This document shows, piece by piece, positions 6,862 through 14,658 of a stretch of DNA of 14,710 nt (positions are counted from its first letter, which is position 1; each line of letters begins with the position of its first letter). The notes under the pieces are model-generated. The model was not told the origin of the DNA. It was given only the letters and a program-made list of their open reading frames with translations, and ran no database searches. The stretch spans positions 1-14,710 of the forward strand of contig CAZUAY010000075.1 of the NCBI GenBank assembly GCA_964618405.1, read 5' to 3'. This stretch comes from JBBQIY01 sp964618405 (GTDB taxonomy: Bacteria; Verrucomicrobiota; Kiritimatiellia; RFP12; UBA3636). The position numbers were made by a program, and so were the translations under genes.

Positions 6862-9747
6862 ATGGACTTCCATTATCATTATAATTTCGCGGCAGAGACG
6901 ACTCTGACTGAGTGGAAACAAATTTCTAACGACGGCAAGAAAATCTGCCTTGAAACTTCAGTGACGAGTCCTGGAGGCGAATTCGTGGCGCTCTATGATG
7001 TTTGGCTCACGGTTTTTTCCATCAACGGAGTGAAGCCGGAAAAAAGCGATCGCTCGCTTTATGTTTCTCGTCAAAGTGCTCGGATTCCTGTTGTAATAAA
7101 ATTAAAACCAGGGAAAAACACCGTGTCCGTCGAGGCGGATCCGGATCCGGTTACCCCTGAAAATTTCGTATTAAATCTCGTGCCTTGTTTCTCGACCGTA
7201 GCGCGTGTAAAATCGTTTTCGAAGTCAGTTGTAGCGCCGAAGGACACGCCGCTGTCTGAGGAAAAAAAACTAGATACGACAGGGTTTACGCCCGGAGCGG
7301 GTCATCGTTGCACGCCTGGCCGCTTTGGTTTCACCAAGGGAGATGGTCTTCTCGATTGCGCCGTTACCGCATTCGGCGTCATCGACAAGATGTATCTTTG
7401 TGGACATCCACGTTACAATAAACCGTTCCGCTGGGGGTACTGTGTGCTGCCAGGCGAAGAACGGGCGACACGCACCTTTGGCGAATGCGGCATTGAGAAT
7501 GATAAAATCAAGATCAATCAACTGTCCGTAAACTGGCGATCACAGAATGTTTCTCTAACTTACTCGCTGGCATCACCCGGAATTATTACGGAATGCGAGT
7601 CGCAATCCATGCGCCTTTCCGAACTCCAGTTCGCGGGTAATTATCAATATGTGCTCACCGCGTCAAGCGTTTCCTCCCTCGATGCGTTTACCCCCGAAAT
7701 GATGACGGAAAACTGGTTCCTACTGTTCGGAAGTACCGAATTTCCCGATGTTCCGCTGCTCGTCGTCCTTGAAAAAAAACCTGAAAACATTCAAGTAGAG
7801 TACCTGAAAAATGGGCGTCTGAGTTCGATGACGTTCTCTGGATGTCATCGGATGACCACGGCGACTCCATTCGGTATGGAGTCGTTCGATCCCTTGTCCG
7901 CAACTGACGCTAACTTTCTCGCAGACGCCGGAAAACGGTGTCATTTTTGGAGCCGGACGTTCCTGGCATTCCCTGTGGAATGTGCCGAATATTTCAAGAA
8001 TGTTCACGCAACGAAGACATGCCATATTGCCCAGAAATTCTCCTTTCGCGTGCTCAAGGATGAATGGGGAACACACTCACTCAAAATTGCATCAATTCCT
8101 CCAGCCGCCGCGCTCAGCGGTGTCGTAGAGTTTCCCAACCCGGTTACCGACCTCGAATTTCCAACGAAATACGGTCCCCTTCTCGGTGGCCGCGGAGAGG
8201 GCTGCTCGTATACCTTGCCACAGATGCCGCTTGACGTTCGTTTCCCACTGCGCGATGAAAAGAGCGATATCCCGGAAATATTGACCGATGGGTTGAAGGA
8301 ATATTTTGATTTTCAAGCGGCTTTCCCTGATGATTGGCGCCCCTACTGCTATGTGGGATCCACTTTAGAACGGTATGGTTTTGCGGGGCAACTTTTCCAT
8401 TTCATGCCAGATGAATACCGAGATCGACTCGCCGAACTCACTGGGAAAAGTTTACGTTCAACATGCGATCCGAATGGCGAATACGTGTCGCTTCTGACGA
8501 ACCACAGGGAACTCAACAGGTTGAAGGAGCACACACACGCGCAAACGATTGAGTATTATTTTAATCCTGATCTTCCGCGACAGCAAATGTCAAACTACTA
8601 TCTCCGCAAAGAGCCATTCACAGGGGAAAGCTACCTGATCTGTTATCTGAACGTAACGCTGATGCGTGACAAGTATTTCAAAAACGCTTCGAAGGAAACG
8701 ATCAACTCGTATGCCCGTCCGTATGTTGAGAACGACTGGGGCTTGGGCATTTCGCTCTACCAAATGTATCTTTCCGTATTAGTTTCGGGCGACAGCTCTG
8801 CCGTCCGAGAAAATTGGCAGACGATCAAAGACATGAGTAAATATCTGGATGTCTATCATGACTGGGCGTGCATGGCGTCGGGATACAGCGAAGCGGGGAA
8901 TATTTGGGTCGAGGGCGCAAATTACGGTGCCTACATGGCCTACGTCAATTTGGCTGAAATTGTCGGAGACCAAGAGGCGGTAGAATACGGCACCTATCTT
9001 GCCGCGCAGGAACTCGCGCTCAGACTTGCGATTTATCGCGCTTCGCAAAATTATTTTCACCGGTTCTTCGACGAAGAACCTTATTGGATCGCCAAGGCGT
9101 TTCGCGAGGAAGAGTTCCCGAGCTCTCAGTTCCAAGGCTTCCCGACCAATTTGGCGGAAGACCGCCTTTGCCCACAGCGCTTGCACGCTCAGCTTACCGA
9201 AGGCGTCTATCCGGAAATCTTTCGCCACTTCCGGCAGTTCGTTAGCGAGGAGCATCCCCAAATCATGACCCGGTATCTTCAGCAAACCTTAAAGTCGGAG
9301 AGGCCGTCGAGTTTTTGGCTCAGAGAACTTTCTCCGACCATGATTCTGATGGATTTGGCGTCTGACCCTGATTATCCAGAAGAGGAATTAAGAAAGAATT
9401 TCGCAACCGCGTCCGACCATGGAAAAATGATCGGAGCGTGGCGCGACATCGGAACTTTCTCGACCTGTCACCCCAAAAACCTGTATCCATCAATGATTCT
9501 CGCTACGCTCGAAATGCGAAAACATCAGCTCTGGCTGGAACACTGGGAAGATCTCCGCATCCTCCGAGCGGAATGGCGAGACGGCACGGCTGAAATACAT
9601 TTCGAGCGAACCGGCGCGCATCCAAAACTACGGTGCGGAGTCAGAAAACAGCCAATTTCCGCGTCTGAAAAATTTACGGTTCCTGAATCTGGGAAAATAC
9701 AATTCGAGCCATCAGAAGTTCAGGTCATCTCTATCAACTTTAATTAA
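6862..9747 (+). CDS. 961-aa protein of unrecognised family, probable carbohydrate-active alpha/alpha-toroid protein
   Basis: I do not recognise a named family. The start at 6862 is chosen because it lies 1 nt after the preceding stop and because the 34 codons upstream (from 6760) are the TPR-SGNH gene read in another frame; GAGAAGG at 6843-6849 is a modest, rather distant ribosome site. From 6862 there is no signal peptide, so the product should be cytoplasmic. Residues 1-110 look like a beta-sandwich (alternating strands, KPGKNTVSVEADPDP). Residues about 140-460 are again beta-rich. Residues about 475-880 are strongly helical with aromatic- and acidic-rich segments (NDWGLGISLYQMYLSVLVSG 624-643, MASGYSEAGNIWVEGANYGA 671-690), as in six-hairpin or (alpha/alpha)6 glycosidases and polysaccharide lyases. 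Residues 895-961 form a final beta domain. This order (beta-sandwich, toroid, small beta cap) is common among such enzymes; DUF5695-like or GH-like membership is possible but untested. Coding is certain, function is inference. Confidence 0.7.
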   Translation: MDFHYHYNFAAETTLTEWKQISNDGKKICLETSVTSPGGEFVALYDVWLTVFSINGVKPEKSDRSLYVSRQSARIPVVIKLKPGKNTVSVEADPDPVTPENFVLNLVPCFSTVARVKSFSKSVVAPKDTPLSEEKKLDTTGFTPGAGHRCTPGRFGFTKGDGLLDCAVTAFGVIDKMYLCGHPRYNKPFRWGYCVLPGEERATRTFGECGIENDKIKINQLSVNWRSQNVSLTYSLASPGIITECESQSMRLSELQFAGNYQYVLTASSVSSLDAFTPEMMTENWFLLFGSTEFPDVPLLVVLEKKPENIQVEYLKNGRLSSMTFSGCHRMTTATPFGMESFDPLSATDANFLADAGKRCHFWSRTFLAFPVECAEYFKNVHATKTCHIAQKFSFRVLKDEWGTHSLKIASIPPAAALSGVVEFPNPVTDLEFPTKYGPLLGGRGEGCSYTLPQMPLDVRFPLRDEKSDIPEILTDGLKEYFDFQAAFPDDWRPYCYVGSTLERYGFAGQLFHFMPDEYRDRLAELTGKSLRSTCDPNGEYVSLLTNHRELNRLKEHTHAQTIEYYFNPDLPRQQMSNYYLRKEPFTGESYLICYLNVTLMRDKYFKNASKETINSYARPYVENDWGLGISLYQMYLSVLVSGDSSAVRENWQTIKDMSKYLDVYHDWACMASGYSEAGNIWVEGANYGAYMAYVNLAEIVGDQEAVEYGTYLAAQELALRLAIYRASQNYFHRFFDEEPYWIAKAFREEEFPSSQFQGFPTNLAEDRLCPQRLHAQLTEGVYPEIFRHFRQFVSEEHPQIMTRYLQQTLKSERPSSFWLRELSPTMILMDLASDPDYPEEELRKNFATASDHGKMIGAWRDIGTFSTCHPKNLYPSMILATLEMRKHQLWLEHWEDLRILRAEWRDGTAEIHFERTGAHPKLRCGVRKQPISASEKFTVPESGKIQFEPSEVQVISINFN

Positions 9748-9797
9748 ACACAAGCGTGTATTGCGAGGAAGGCGACGCTCTCAAGAAAGAAATAAAA

Positions 9798-11027
9798 ATG
9801 AAAACTAAACGTATCGGCATGATCGGTTTTGGAGAGATGGGCAAACGCCATGCTCAGGAGTTCGACGAGGCAACGGGCGGATTAATTGTCCTTTCTGGCG
9901 TTTACGAGCCCAACGACGAAAAATTTCGTGAAGGGTGTGAATGGACCCATACAATGCCGGAACGTTATGCTACGCCGGAAGAAATGATTGAAAAAGGCCA
10001 GCTTGACGGAATCGTCATCGCCTCTCCAAACCACCGCCACTATGACAATCTTCGGTTGCTTGAAGGCCGGAAGTTGCCCATCTTGCTCGAAAAACCGCTG
10101 GATGCCGATCCTACCAAGATCTTCGAAACCATGCGTTTTGCCCAGCGTTATCAAGGGCCAATCTTGGTCGATCACGTCATGCGTTATGCGCCGATTGTGA
10201 GCCGAGCACGCAAGATGATCACCGACGGTCTTCTGGGCAAAGTTAGCTCCCTGCACTTTATCCAACGCCATGGGGGCGATTCGTCTTTCACGACATTTCG
10301 GCGCACCCTAGCGGGAGGAGGAGGACAACTCATCGAAAAAGCCACACACGATCTCGACGTCATGCTCTTCTGGGCTGGAGTTCTGCCGCGACGCGTTGCT
10401 TCCTTCGGACGGCATCATCTTTATAAAGGAGATAAACCCGACACGCTACAATGTTCGACATGCGATGAAACAATTTCTTGCGCCAGTGCAAAGCGGGTTG
10501 GCAAGCGAACCTCCAAGAACGTCAAGGATGCGGCCATCAACGATGATCTTTGCCCGTATGCCCAATGCGTCGATGTGCCGGATAACGAAGTGTGCATGAT
10601 AGAACTTGACCAAGGCATCTTTGGCACGTATTCGCATTGCTATTTCACCAATACCGATTACTCGCGCGAATACGAGGTGATCGGCACAGGGGGGACTATG
10701 AAGGTCAGTTTCAGCGGAAACGCGCCGCGAGGCGGCGGACTGTTGAAATACTATCCCCGCGACAGCAGCGGTGAAATCCAGACCTTCGAATACGGTTACG
10801 GCGGAAAGATCCATTATCGGGGAGGACCGGATCTTTCCCGACACTTCTACGAACTCCTGCAGGGCAAATCTGAGCCCTTCACTACGGTGGAACAAGCCTT
10901 TGTGGCTGAGATGTTAGCCTGCGCAGCAATGAAATCCCAACAAACCAATACGTTTGTCACGATCGAGGACATCGTACCCGATGACTTGAAATCGATCTTT
11001 CATGCCGAACAACACGAAACGACGTGA
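9798..11027 (+). CDS. Gfo/Idh/MocA-family NAD(P)-dependent oxidoreductase
   Basis: From the ATG at 9798 the product is 409 aa. The Rossmann fold starts immediately, with KRIGMIGFGEMGKRHA (4-19) holding the G-x-G-x-x-G nucleotide motif (Gly10, 12, 15). LLEKPLD (96-102) holds the family Glu-Lys-Pro motif (98-100). LIEKATHDLDVMLFW (178-192) holds the His184-Asp185 of the C-terminal catalytic sheet. Between the halves of the C-terminal domain is a cysteine-rich insert: Cys219, 222, 228, then Cys252 and Cys257 (CPYAQC). A CPYxA-type segment is known in a sugar-dehydrogenase subgroup. A GTG 42 bases upstream (9756) is in frame but would put 14 non-conserved residues before the fold. The Shine-Dalgarno is weak (A/G-rich 9783-9791). 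The family oxidises or reduces sugars, inositols or their derivatives. In this operon it probably acts on a released monosaccharide; cofactor preference and substrate are not readable. Confidence 0.92.
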   Translation: MKTKRIGMIGFGEMGKRHAQEFDEATGGLIVLSGVYEPNDEKFREGCEWTHTMPERYATPEEMIEKGQLDGIVIASPNHRHYDNLRLLEGRKLPILLEKPLDADPTKIFETMRFAQRYQGPILVDHVMRYAPIVSRARKMITDGLLGKVSSLHFIQRHGGDSSFTTFRRTLAGGGGQLIEKATHDLDVMLFWAGVLPRRVASFGRHHLYKGDKPDTLQCSTCDETISCASAKRVGKRTSKNVKDAAINDDLCPYAQCVDVPDNEVCMIELDQGIFGTYSHCYFTNTDYSREYEVIGTGGTMKVSFSGNAPRGGGLLKYYPRDSSGEIQTFEYGYGGKIHYRGGPDLSRHFYELLQGKSEPFTTVEQAFVAEMLACAAMKSQQTNTFVTIEDIVPDDLKSIFHAEQHETT

Positions 11028-11052
11028 ACAACTCTGCTGGAGATAAATCGCA

Positions 11053-11640
11053 ATGACCCTTCTTTCGGCATCGATTCTCATGTTTCTCGTGATGGATCCC
11101 TTCGGGAACATCCCACTCTTCGTGACGATTCTGGAGTCGGTGCCCGCAGCGCGGCACCGTCGGATTGTGATGAGGGAAGCGTGCATTGCGCTGGGCATCA
11201 TGGTAGTTCTACTCTTTGCCGGACCACTGTTGTTGAAAGCACTGCATATCTCCATGGATTCGCTCCAGATCGCTGGCGGCATTATTTTATTCTTGATCGC
11301 AATCAAGATGGTCTTCGGGGTTACCGACAAGATGTTTGGAAACCTTCCCGAAGGAGATCCCTTGATTGTACCGTTGGCCGTGCCTTTAATTGCGGGTCCC
11401 TCGATGGCCGCAACCCTTGTCGTCTTGGCGGGACAGGCCCCGAACCGGCGCTGGGAATGGCTGCTGGCGTTGCTACTGGCGTGGGCCGCCGGAACCGTGA
11501 TTCTGCTCAGTGCAACTGCGGTGGCCGGACGCCTAGGGCGCCGGGGTCTAAGCGCGATGGAGCGATTGATGGGTTTATTACTGACGGCGATTGCGGTGGA
11601 GATGCTGGTTCAGGGATTCCGTGCGCTTGTGACTGGATAA
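11053..11640 (+). CDS. MarC-family (YhgN-like) integral membrane protein
   Basis: This 195-aa protein has about six hydrophobic segments (roughly 2-22, 42-62, 68-88, 105-125, 135-158, 168-190). Family hallmarks are the N-terminal MDPFGNIPLF (14-23), the middle SLQIAGGIILFLIAIKMVFG (71-90), and the second-half repeat PLAVPLIAGPSMAATLVVLA (112-131). MERLMGL and the spacing of these blocks are closest to E. coli YhgN as I remember it. Length is that of the family. GGAGA at 11039-11043, 9 bases upstream, fixes the start, 25 bp after the dehydrogenase gene. MarC proteins were once linked to multiple antibiotic resistance, but that was not upheld and their substrates are unknown; some databases call them NAAT-type transporters. 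Its place at the end of a sugar-metabolism operon may be functional or read-through. Confidence 0.93.
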   Translation: MTLLSASILMFLVMDPFGNIPLFVTILESVPAARHRRIVMREACIALGIMVVLLFAGPLLLKALHISMDSLQIAGGIILFLIAIKMVFGVTDKMFGNLPEGDPLIVPLAVPLIAGPSMAATLVVLAGQAPNRRWEWLLALLLAWAAGTVILLSATAVAGRLGRRGLSAMERLMGLLLTAIAVEMLVQGFRALVTG

Positions 11641-11665
11641 TAATATTTTTAATGCTGTTGATGGC

Positions 11666-14419
11666 TCAGGCGGGTTTCACGCGGAAGCAGTAGCTTCCTG
11701 CTACAACGTTGTAGCGTGCCTCTTCGTTGCTCCTCTGTAGTTCCTCGACCCCTGTAGCCTTTTCTGCCGTGCCCCTATTGCAGGTCACTTTCGCCGAAGT
11801 CGTCGCCGGCAAGGAAACAATTGCACTCGTGTTTGGCGGTACAACAGCGTTCAGCGTGAACACCCCGTCCTCGAGTTTCCAGTCCGTCGACAGGAGGCCG
11901 TATGGAGTCTGCAAGCTGGCGCGAGCGAACGTCAGGTCTCCGCCAGGCCGCGGGCGGAGCAAGCTGCGTTGGAAGGCGGGCACGTCCGGATCGAGGTCGA
12001 GGCCGGCAATCGTAGCAACCATCCATTCACCAACTGCACCGTATGCGTAATGGTTAAAACTGTTCATATCCACTGGCCCGAAGCCCTTCTCATGGCTGTA
12101 GCTGTTCCATCGCTCCCAGACGGTGGTTGCCCCTTGCAGGACGCTATAGAGCCAGCCGGGATAGGTCTTCTGCTGTAAGACCCGGTACGCCTCCTCAACA
12201 TAACCGAAACGCGACAAGGTGGAGCACAGTAGCGGCGTGCCGACGAACCCCGTGGTAAGATGCCAATCGCTGCGTTCCAGGCACTTCAGAAGGTGTTGTA
12301 GCGCGTACCCCCGCTTCTCTTCGGGCAGGAGATCAAAAGCTAATGCCAACAGATAAGACGTCTGGTTGCCACCCTGTACGCGGCCGACCGGCGTGACAAA
12401 TTCTCGGTTAAAGGCTTCCTTAATGCGATCACGTAACCGTTCCCAACGGAGAACCTCCTCCTCACCACGCTCCAGCACCGTTGCGATCTGCCGCATGATA
12501 TCGGCGAGACGCGCATAGTAAGCGGTGCCGATCAACTCCTTCGGCGTTGGCGTCCAATGGTTCTCGCTCTGGCAATCCATCGCCAGCCAGTCGCCGAATC
12601 CGCCCCAGCGGAAATGCAGCGCGTGACGGCGGATGTCCTCGTAGCTATTCGATTCGAGGAAGGACATATAGAGCTGCAAAGACTCATAATGTCGCTCCAA
12701 AATCCGTTTGTCGTCATAGCAGCGATAGAGCGTCCAGGGACAAATCACGATAGCATCTGACCAAGCCGGACCGGCGTCTCCCGGATGGATCGGCTCACGG
12801 TGCGGGGGCGAATGCCCAATTCCAGTATCGGGGACAACACCGGGGATAGCCCCATCCGCACGCTGGGCATCGAGCAGGTCGTCTTGCCATTTGGCGAAGA
12901 AGCCGGAGACGTCCATGTTAAAACAGGCGTGCCGGATAAAGATCTGAGCGTCACCTGTCCAGCCCTGACGTTCATCGCGTTGCGGACAGTCGGTTGGAAT
13001 CTCAAGAAAATTACCGCGCTGGCTCCATTGGATATTGCTATGCAGACGGTTTAATAAAGGGTCGGAGCAGGCAAATTCTCCAGTCGACGGTGTGTCGGAT
13101 TGAAGCACGACGCCGGTCACGGTCTCTCTGGAGGGCGTAAACCCTGCAGGCAGATTCGTTAGTTCAACGTATCGGAAGCCGTGATACGTAAAGCGAGGCT
13201 CCCAGGGCGGTTCGCCCGTGGCGGCACCCCCACAGGTATAGTAATCCGTTGCGCGGGCGGAGCGAAGATTTTCCGTGTACAACTCCCCATTGGGGTACAG
13301 CATCTCGGCATAGCGAAGGCGCACTGTATGCCCCGCCGGAGCGCGCAAGCCGCACATCCGGACGCGTCCGGCAAAATTTTGGCCAAGATCGAAGCGATAG
13401 CGGCCTTCAGAGAGCTTATAAGGTTCTTCCACGGGCCGCAAGATAGCAACCGCCCGTACCGGCGGCTGCTGCGGTGCCACCAAACGAAAGCTAGGCTCAC
13501 TCCGCGTCTGTGCTGGCAACCAATCCTTGGCATCGTAGCCAGGGCAATTCCATCCTGGAAGTTCTCGGCGCGCATCGTAGGCTTCGCCCATCAGGAGATC
13601 GCTTTCTAAGATCGGACCAGAAGTCCAGCACCAGGTCTCGTCGGTCGTGAGGCACACACTGGAACCGTCCGCCCATGCGATTTCAACTTGCGCCAGCAAG
13701 GCCGGACGGTCTCCGTAGCGTTGACGATCCCTGCTTCCGGTGTGTCCGCAATACCAACCATCGCCCAAAATCGCCCCCAGCACATTTTCACCTCGCTTGA
13801 GCCCTGCAGTAATGTCGAACGTATCGTATTGAATCCGTACCTCGTAATCGGTGCGCCCAGGACGGAACTCCCTATCCCCCAAGCGAATGCCATTGAGCGA
13901 ACACTCATAAAGCCCGCAAGCGCTCACATACAATCGGGCGCGCACGGGCTTCGAGACCAAGACGAATGTACGCCGGAAAAACGGACTGGAGACTGGAGTC
14001 CGCGGTCCACCAACCAAGGCACTTTGGATCCAGTGAGCTTGCCAGTCCGAAACCTCAAGTAGCCCCATTTCCCAGAATGCGGGAGCACTCCAGTCAGAAG
14101 AGACGCCGTCCTGGCCCCAGATTCGAACTCGCCACCAGCAGCGCTGACGGGACGTCAGCGCAGGTCCACCATACGGTACAAATAACGACTGTCGTCCCTC
14201 GACACGACCACTCTCCCAGAGTTGCGCTCGGCCACGGAGCAAGTCTTCTTGCGAGACATCCACCTGCACCTGCCAGGCGGTTTGGCACGCACCGAGCCGC
14301 GCATCGCGCAGGCGCCAGGACAGGCGCGGCACCACTTCCCCAAGACCCACTGGATTGTCTGCGTATTCGCAACGCAAACCATAAACTGTACCTTGCTTTT
14401 GTTTCACGCTTTCAGTCAT
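11666..14419 (-). CDS. alpha-L-rhamnosidase, glycoside hydrolase family 78
   Basis: This 917-aa protein has the usual GH78 length and order: an N-terminal fibronectin-like domain (about 10-118), a Bac_rhamnosid_N-type beta domain (about 145-310, with ARLYVSACGLYECSLNG 161-177 and GDGWYCG 219-225), a linking beta domain (about 335-445), the (alpha/alpha)6 catalytic barrel (about 450-800) and a C-terminal beta-sandwich (about 808-917). The catalytic block is IPTDCPQRDERQGWTGDAQ (474-492) with Asp477, Asp482/Glu483 and Asp490. The second carboxylate is Glu769 in TTVWERWNS. Both match the acid and base regions of characterised GH78 enzymes. It removes terminal alpha-L-rhamnose by inversion. No signal peptide is present, so it should act on imported oligosaccharides or glycosides. 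GAGGAG (complement of 14424-14429) lies 4 nt before the ATG. It converges on the MarC-like gene with a 25-bp gap and is on its own transcript. Confidence 0.95.
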   Translation of the reverse strand: MTESVKQKQGTVYGLRCEYADNPVGLGEVVPRLSWRLRDARLGACQTAWQVQVDVSQEDLLRGRAQLWESGRVEGRQSLFVPYGGPALTSRQRCWWRVRIWGQDGVSSDWSAPAFWEMGLLEVSDWQAHWIQSALVGGPRTPVSSPFFRRTFVLVSKPVRARLYVSACGLYECSLNGIRLGDREFRPGRTDYEVRIQYDTFDITAGLKRGENVLGAILGDGWYCGHTGSRDRQRYGDRPALLAQVEIAWADGSSVCLTTDETWCWTSGPILESDLLMGEAYDARRELPGWNCPGYDAKDWLPAQTRSEPSFRLVAPQQPPVRAVAILRPVEEPYKLSEGRYRFDLGQNFAGRVRMCGLRAPAGHTVRLRYAEMLYPNGELYTENLRSARATDYYTCGGAATGEPPWEPRFTYHGFRYVELTNLPAGFTPSRETVTGVVLQSDTPSTGEFACSDPLLNRLHSNIQWSQRGNFLEIPTDCPQRDERQGWTGDAQIFIRHACFNMDVSGFFAKWQDDLLDAQRADGAIPGVVPDTGIGHSPPHREPIHPGDAGPAWSDAIVICPWTLYRCYDDKRILERHYESLQLYMSFLESNSYEDIRRHALHFRWGGFGDWLAMDCQSENHWTPTPKELIGTAYYARLADIMRQIATVLERGEEEVLRWERLRDRIKEAFNREFVTPVGRVQGGNQTSYLLALAFDLLPEEKRGYALQHLLKCLERSDWHLTTGFVGTPLLCSTLSRFGYVEEAYRVLQQKTYPGWLYSVLQGATTVWERWNSYSHEKGFGPVDMNSFNHYAYGAVGEWMVATIAGLDLDPDVPAFQRSLLRPRPGGDLTFARASLQTPYGLLSTDWKLEDGVFTLNAVVPPNTSAIVSLPATTSAKVTCNRGTAEKATGVEELQRSNEEARYNVVAGSYCFRVKPA

Positions 14420-14563
14420 AGTACTCCTCTATCTCGTAGCCGTTCACAGCGTACCCTCCAGTACGCCGCAGGAAGCCACCTGCTGAGCTTGGATACGCCA
14501 ATAAAAAGACTCAACCCATACGACACAGACTAGCTTCAACGCTCCTGAAACGCAAGCACAAAC

Positions 14564-14602
14564 GTAATCGATCAGGCACAGGGGCTGTGCCTGACCGATT
14601 AC
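14564..14602. repeat. long imperfect inverted repeat (18-bp arms)
   Basis: GTAATCGATCAGGCACAG (14564-14581) and CTGTGCCTGACCGATTAC (14585-14602) pair over 18 bp with one mismatch and a 3-base GGG loop. There is no T-run on either side, so it is not a standard terminator. Its right arm contains the 12-mer found in tandem at 43-66, which suggests a dispersed intergenic element rather than a local structure. It lies about 145 bp upstream of the rhamnosidase start. Confidence 0.75.
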
Positions 14603-14606
14603 AGTC

Positions 14607-14632
14607 GCGAGTTGCGAGTTGCGAGTTGCGAG
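14607..14632. repeat. 7-bp tandem repeat, unit GCGAGTT, about 3.7 copies
   Basis: Three exact units (14607-14613, 14614-14620, 14621-14627) and a partial GCGAG. It directly follows the long hairpin, in non-coding sequence. Confidence 0.85.
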
Positions 14633-14640
14633 GCTGAAGA

Positions 14641-14658
14641 GAGTGCGGAGTGCGGAGT
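14641..14658. repeat. second 7-bp tandem repeat, unit GAGTGCG, about 2.5 copies
   Basis: Two exact units (14641-14647, 14648-14654) plus GAGT. Same period as the neighbouring GCGAGTT array and a related sequence, 8 bp further on. Confidence 0.65.

Noticed and set aside
9756..9797. GTG start giving 14 extra residues on the dehydrogenase
   Set aside because: The Rossmann fold begins directly after the ATG at 9798, as usual for the family, and the extension has no family-like sequence.
11181..11693. 170-codon open frame overlapping the MarC-like gene
   Set aside because: It lies in another frame of a clear membrane-protein gene and has no domain-like features of its own.
13181..13609. Plus-strand open frames of up to 142 codons within the rhamnosidase gene
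   Set aside because: They are antisense shadows of a GC-rich, unambiguous GH78 gene.
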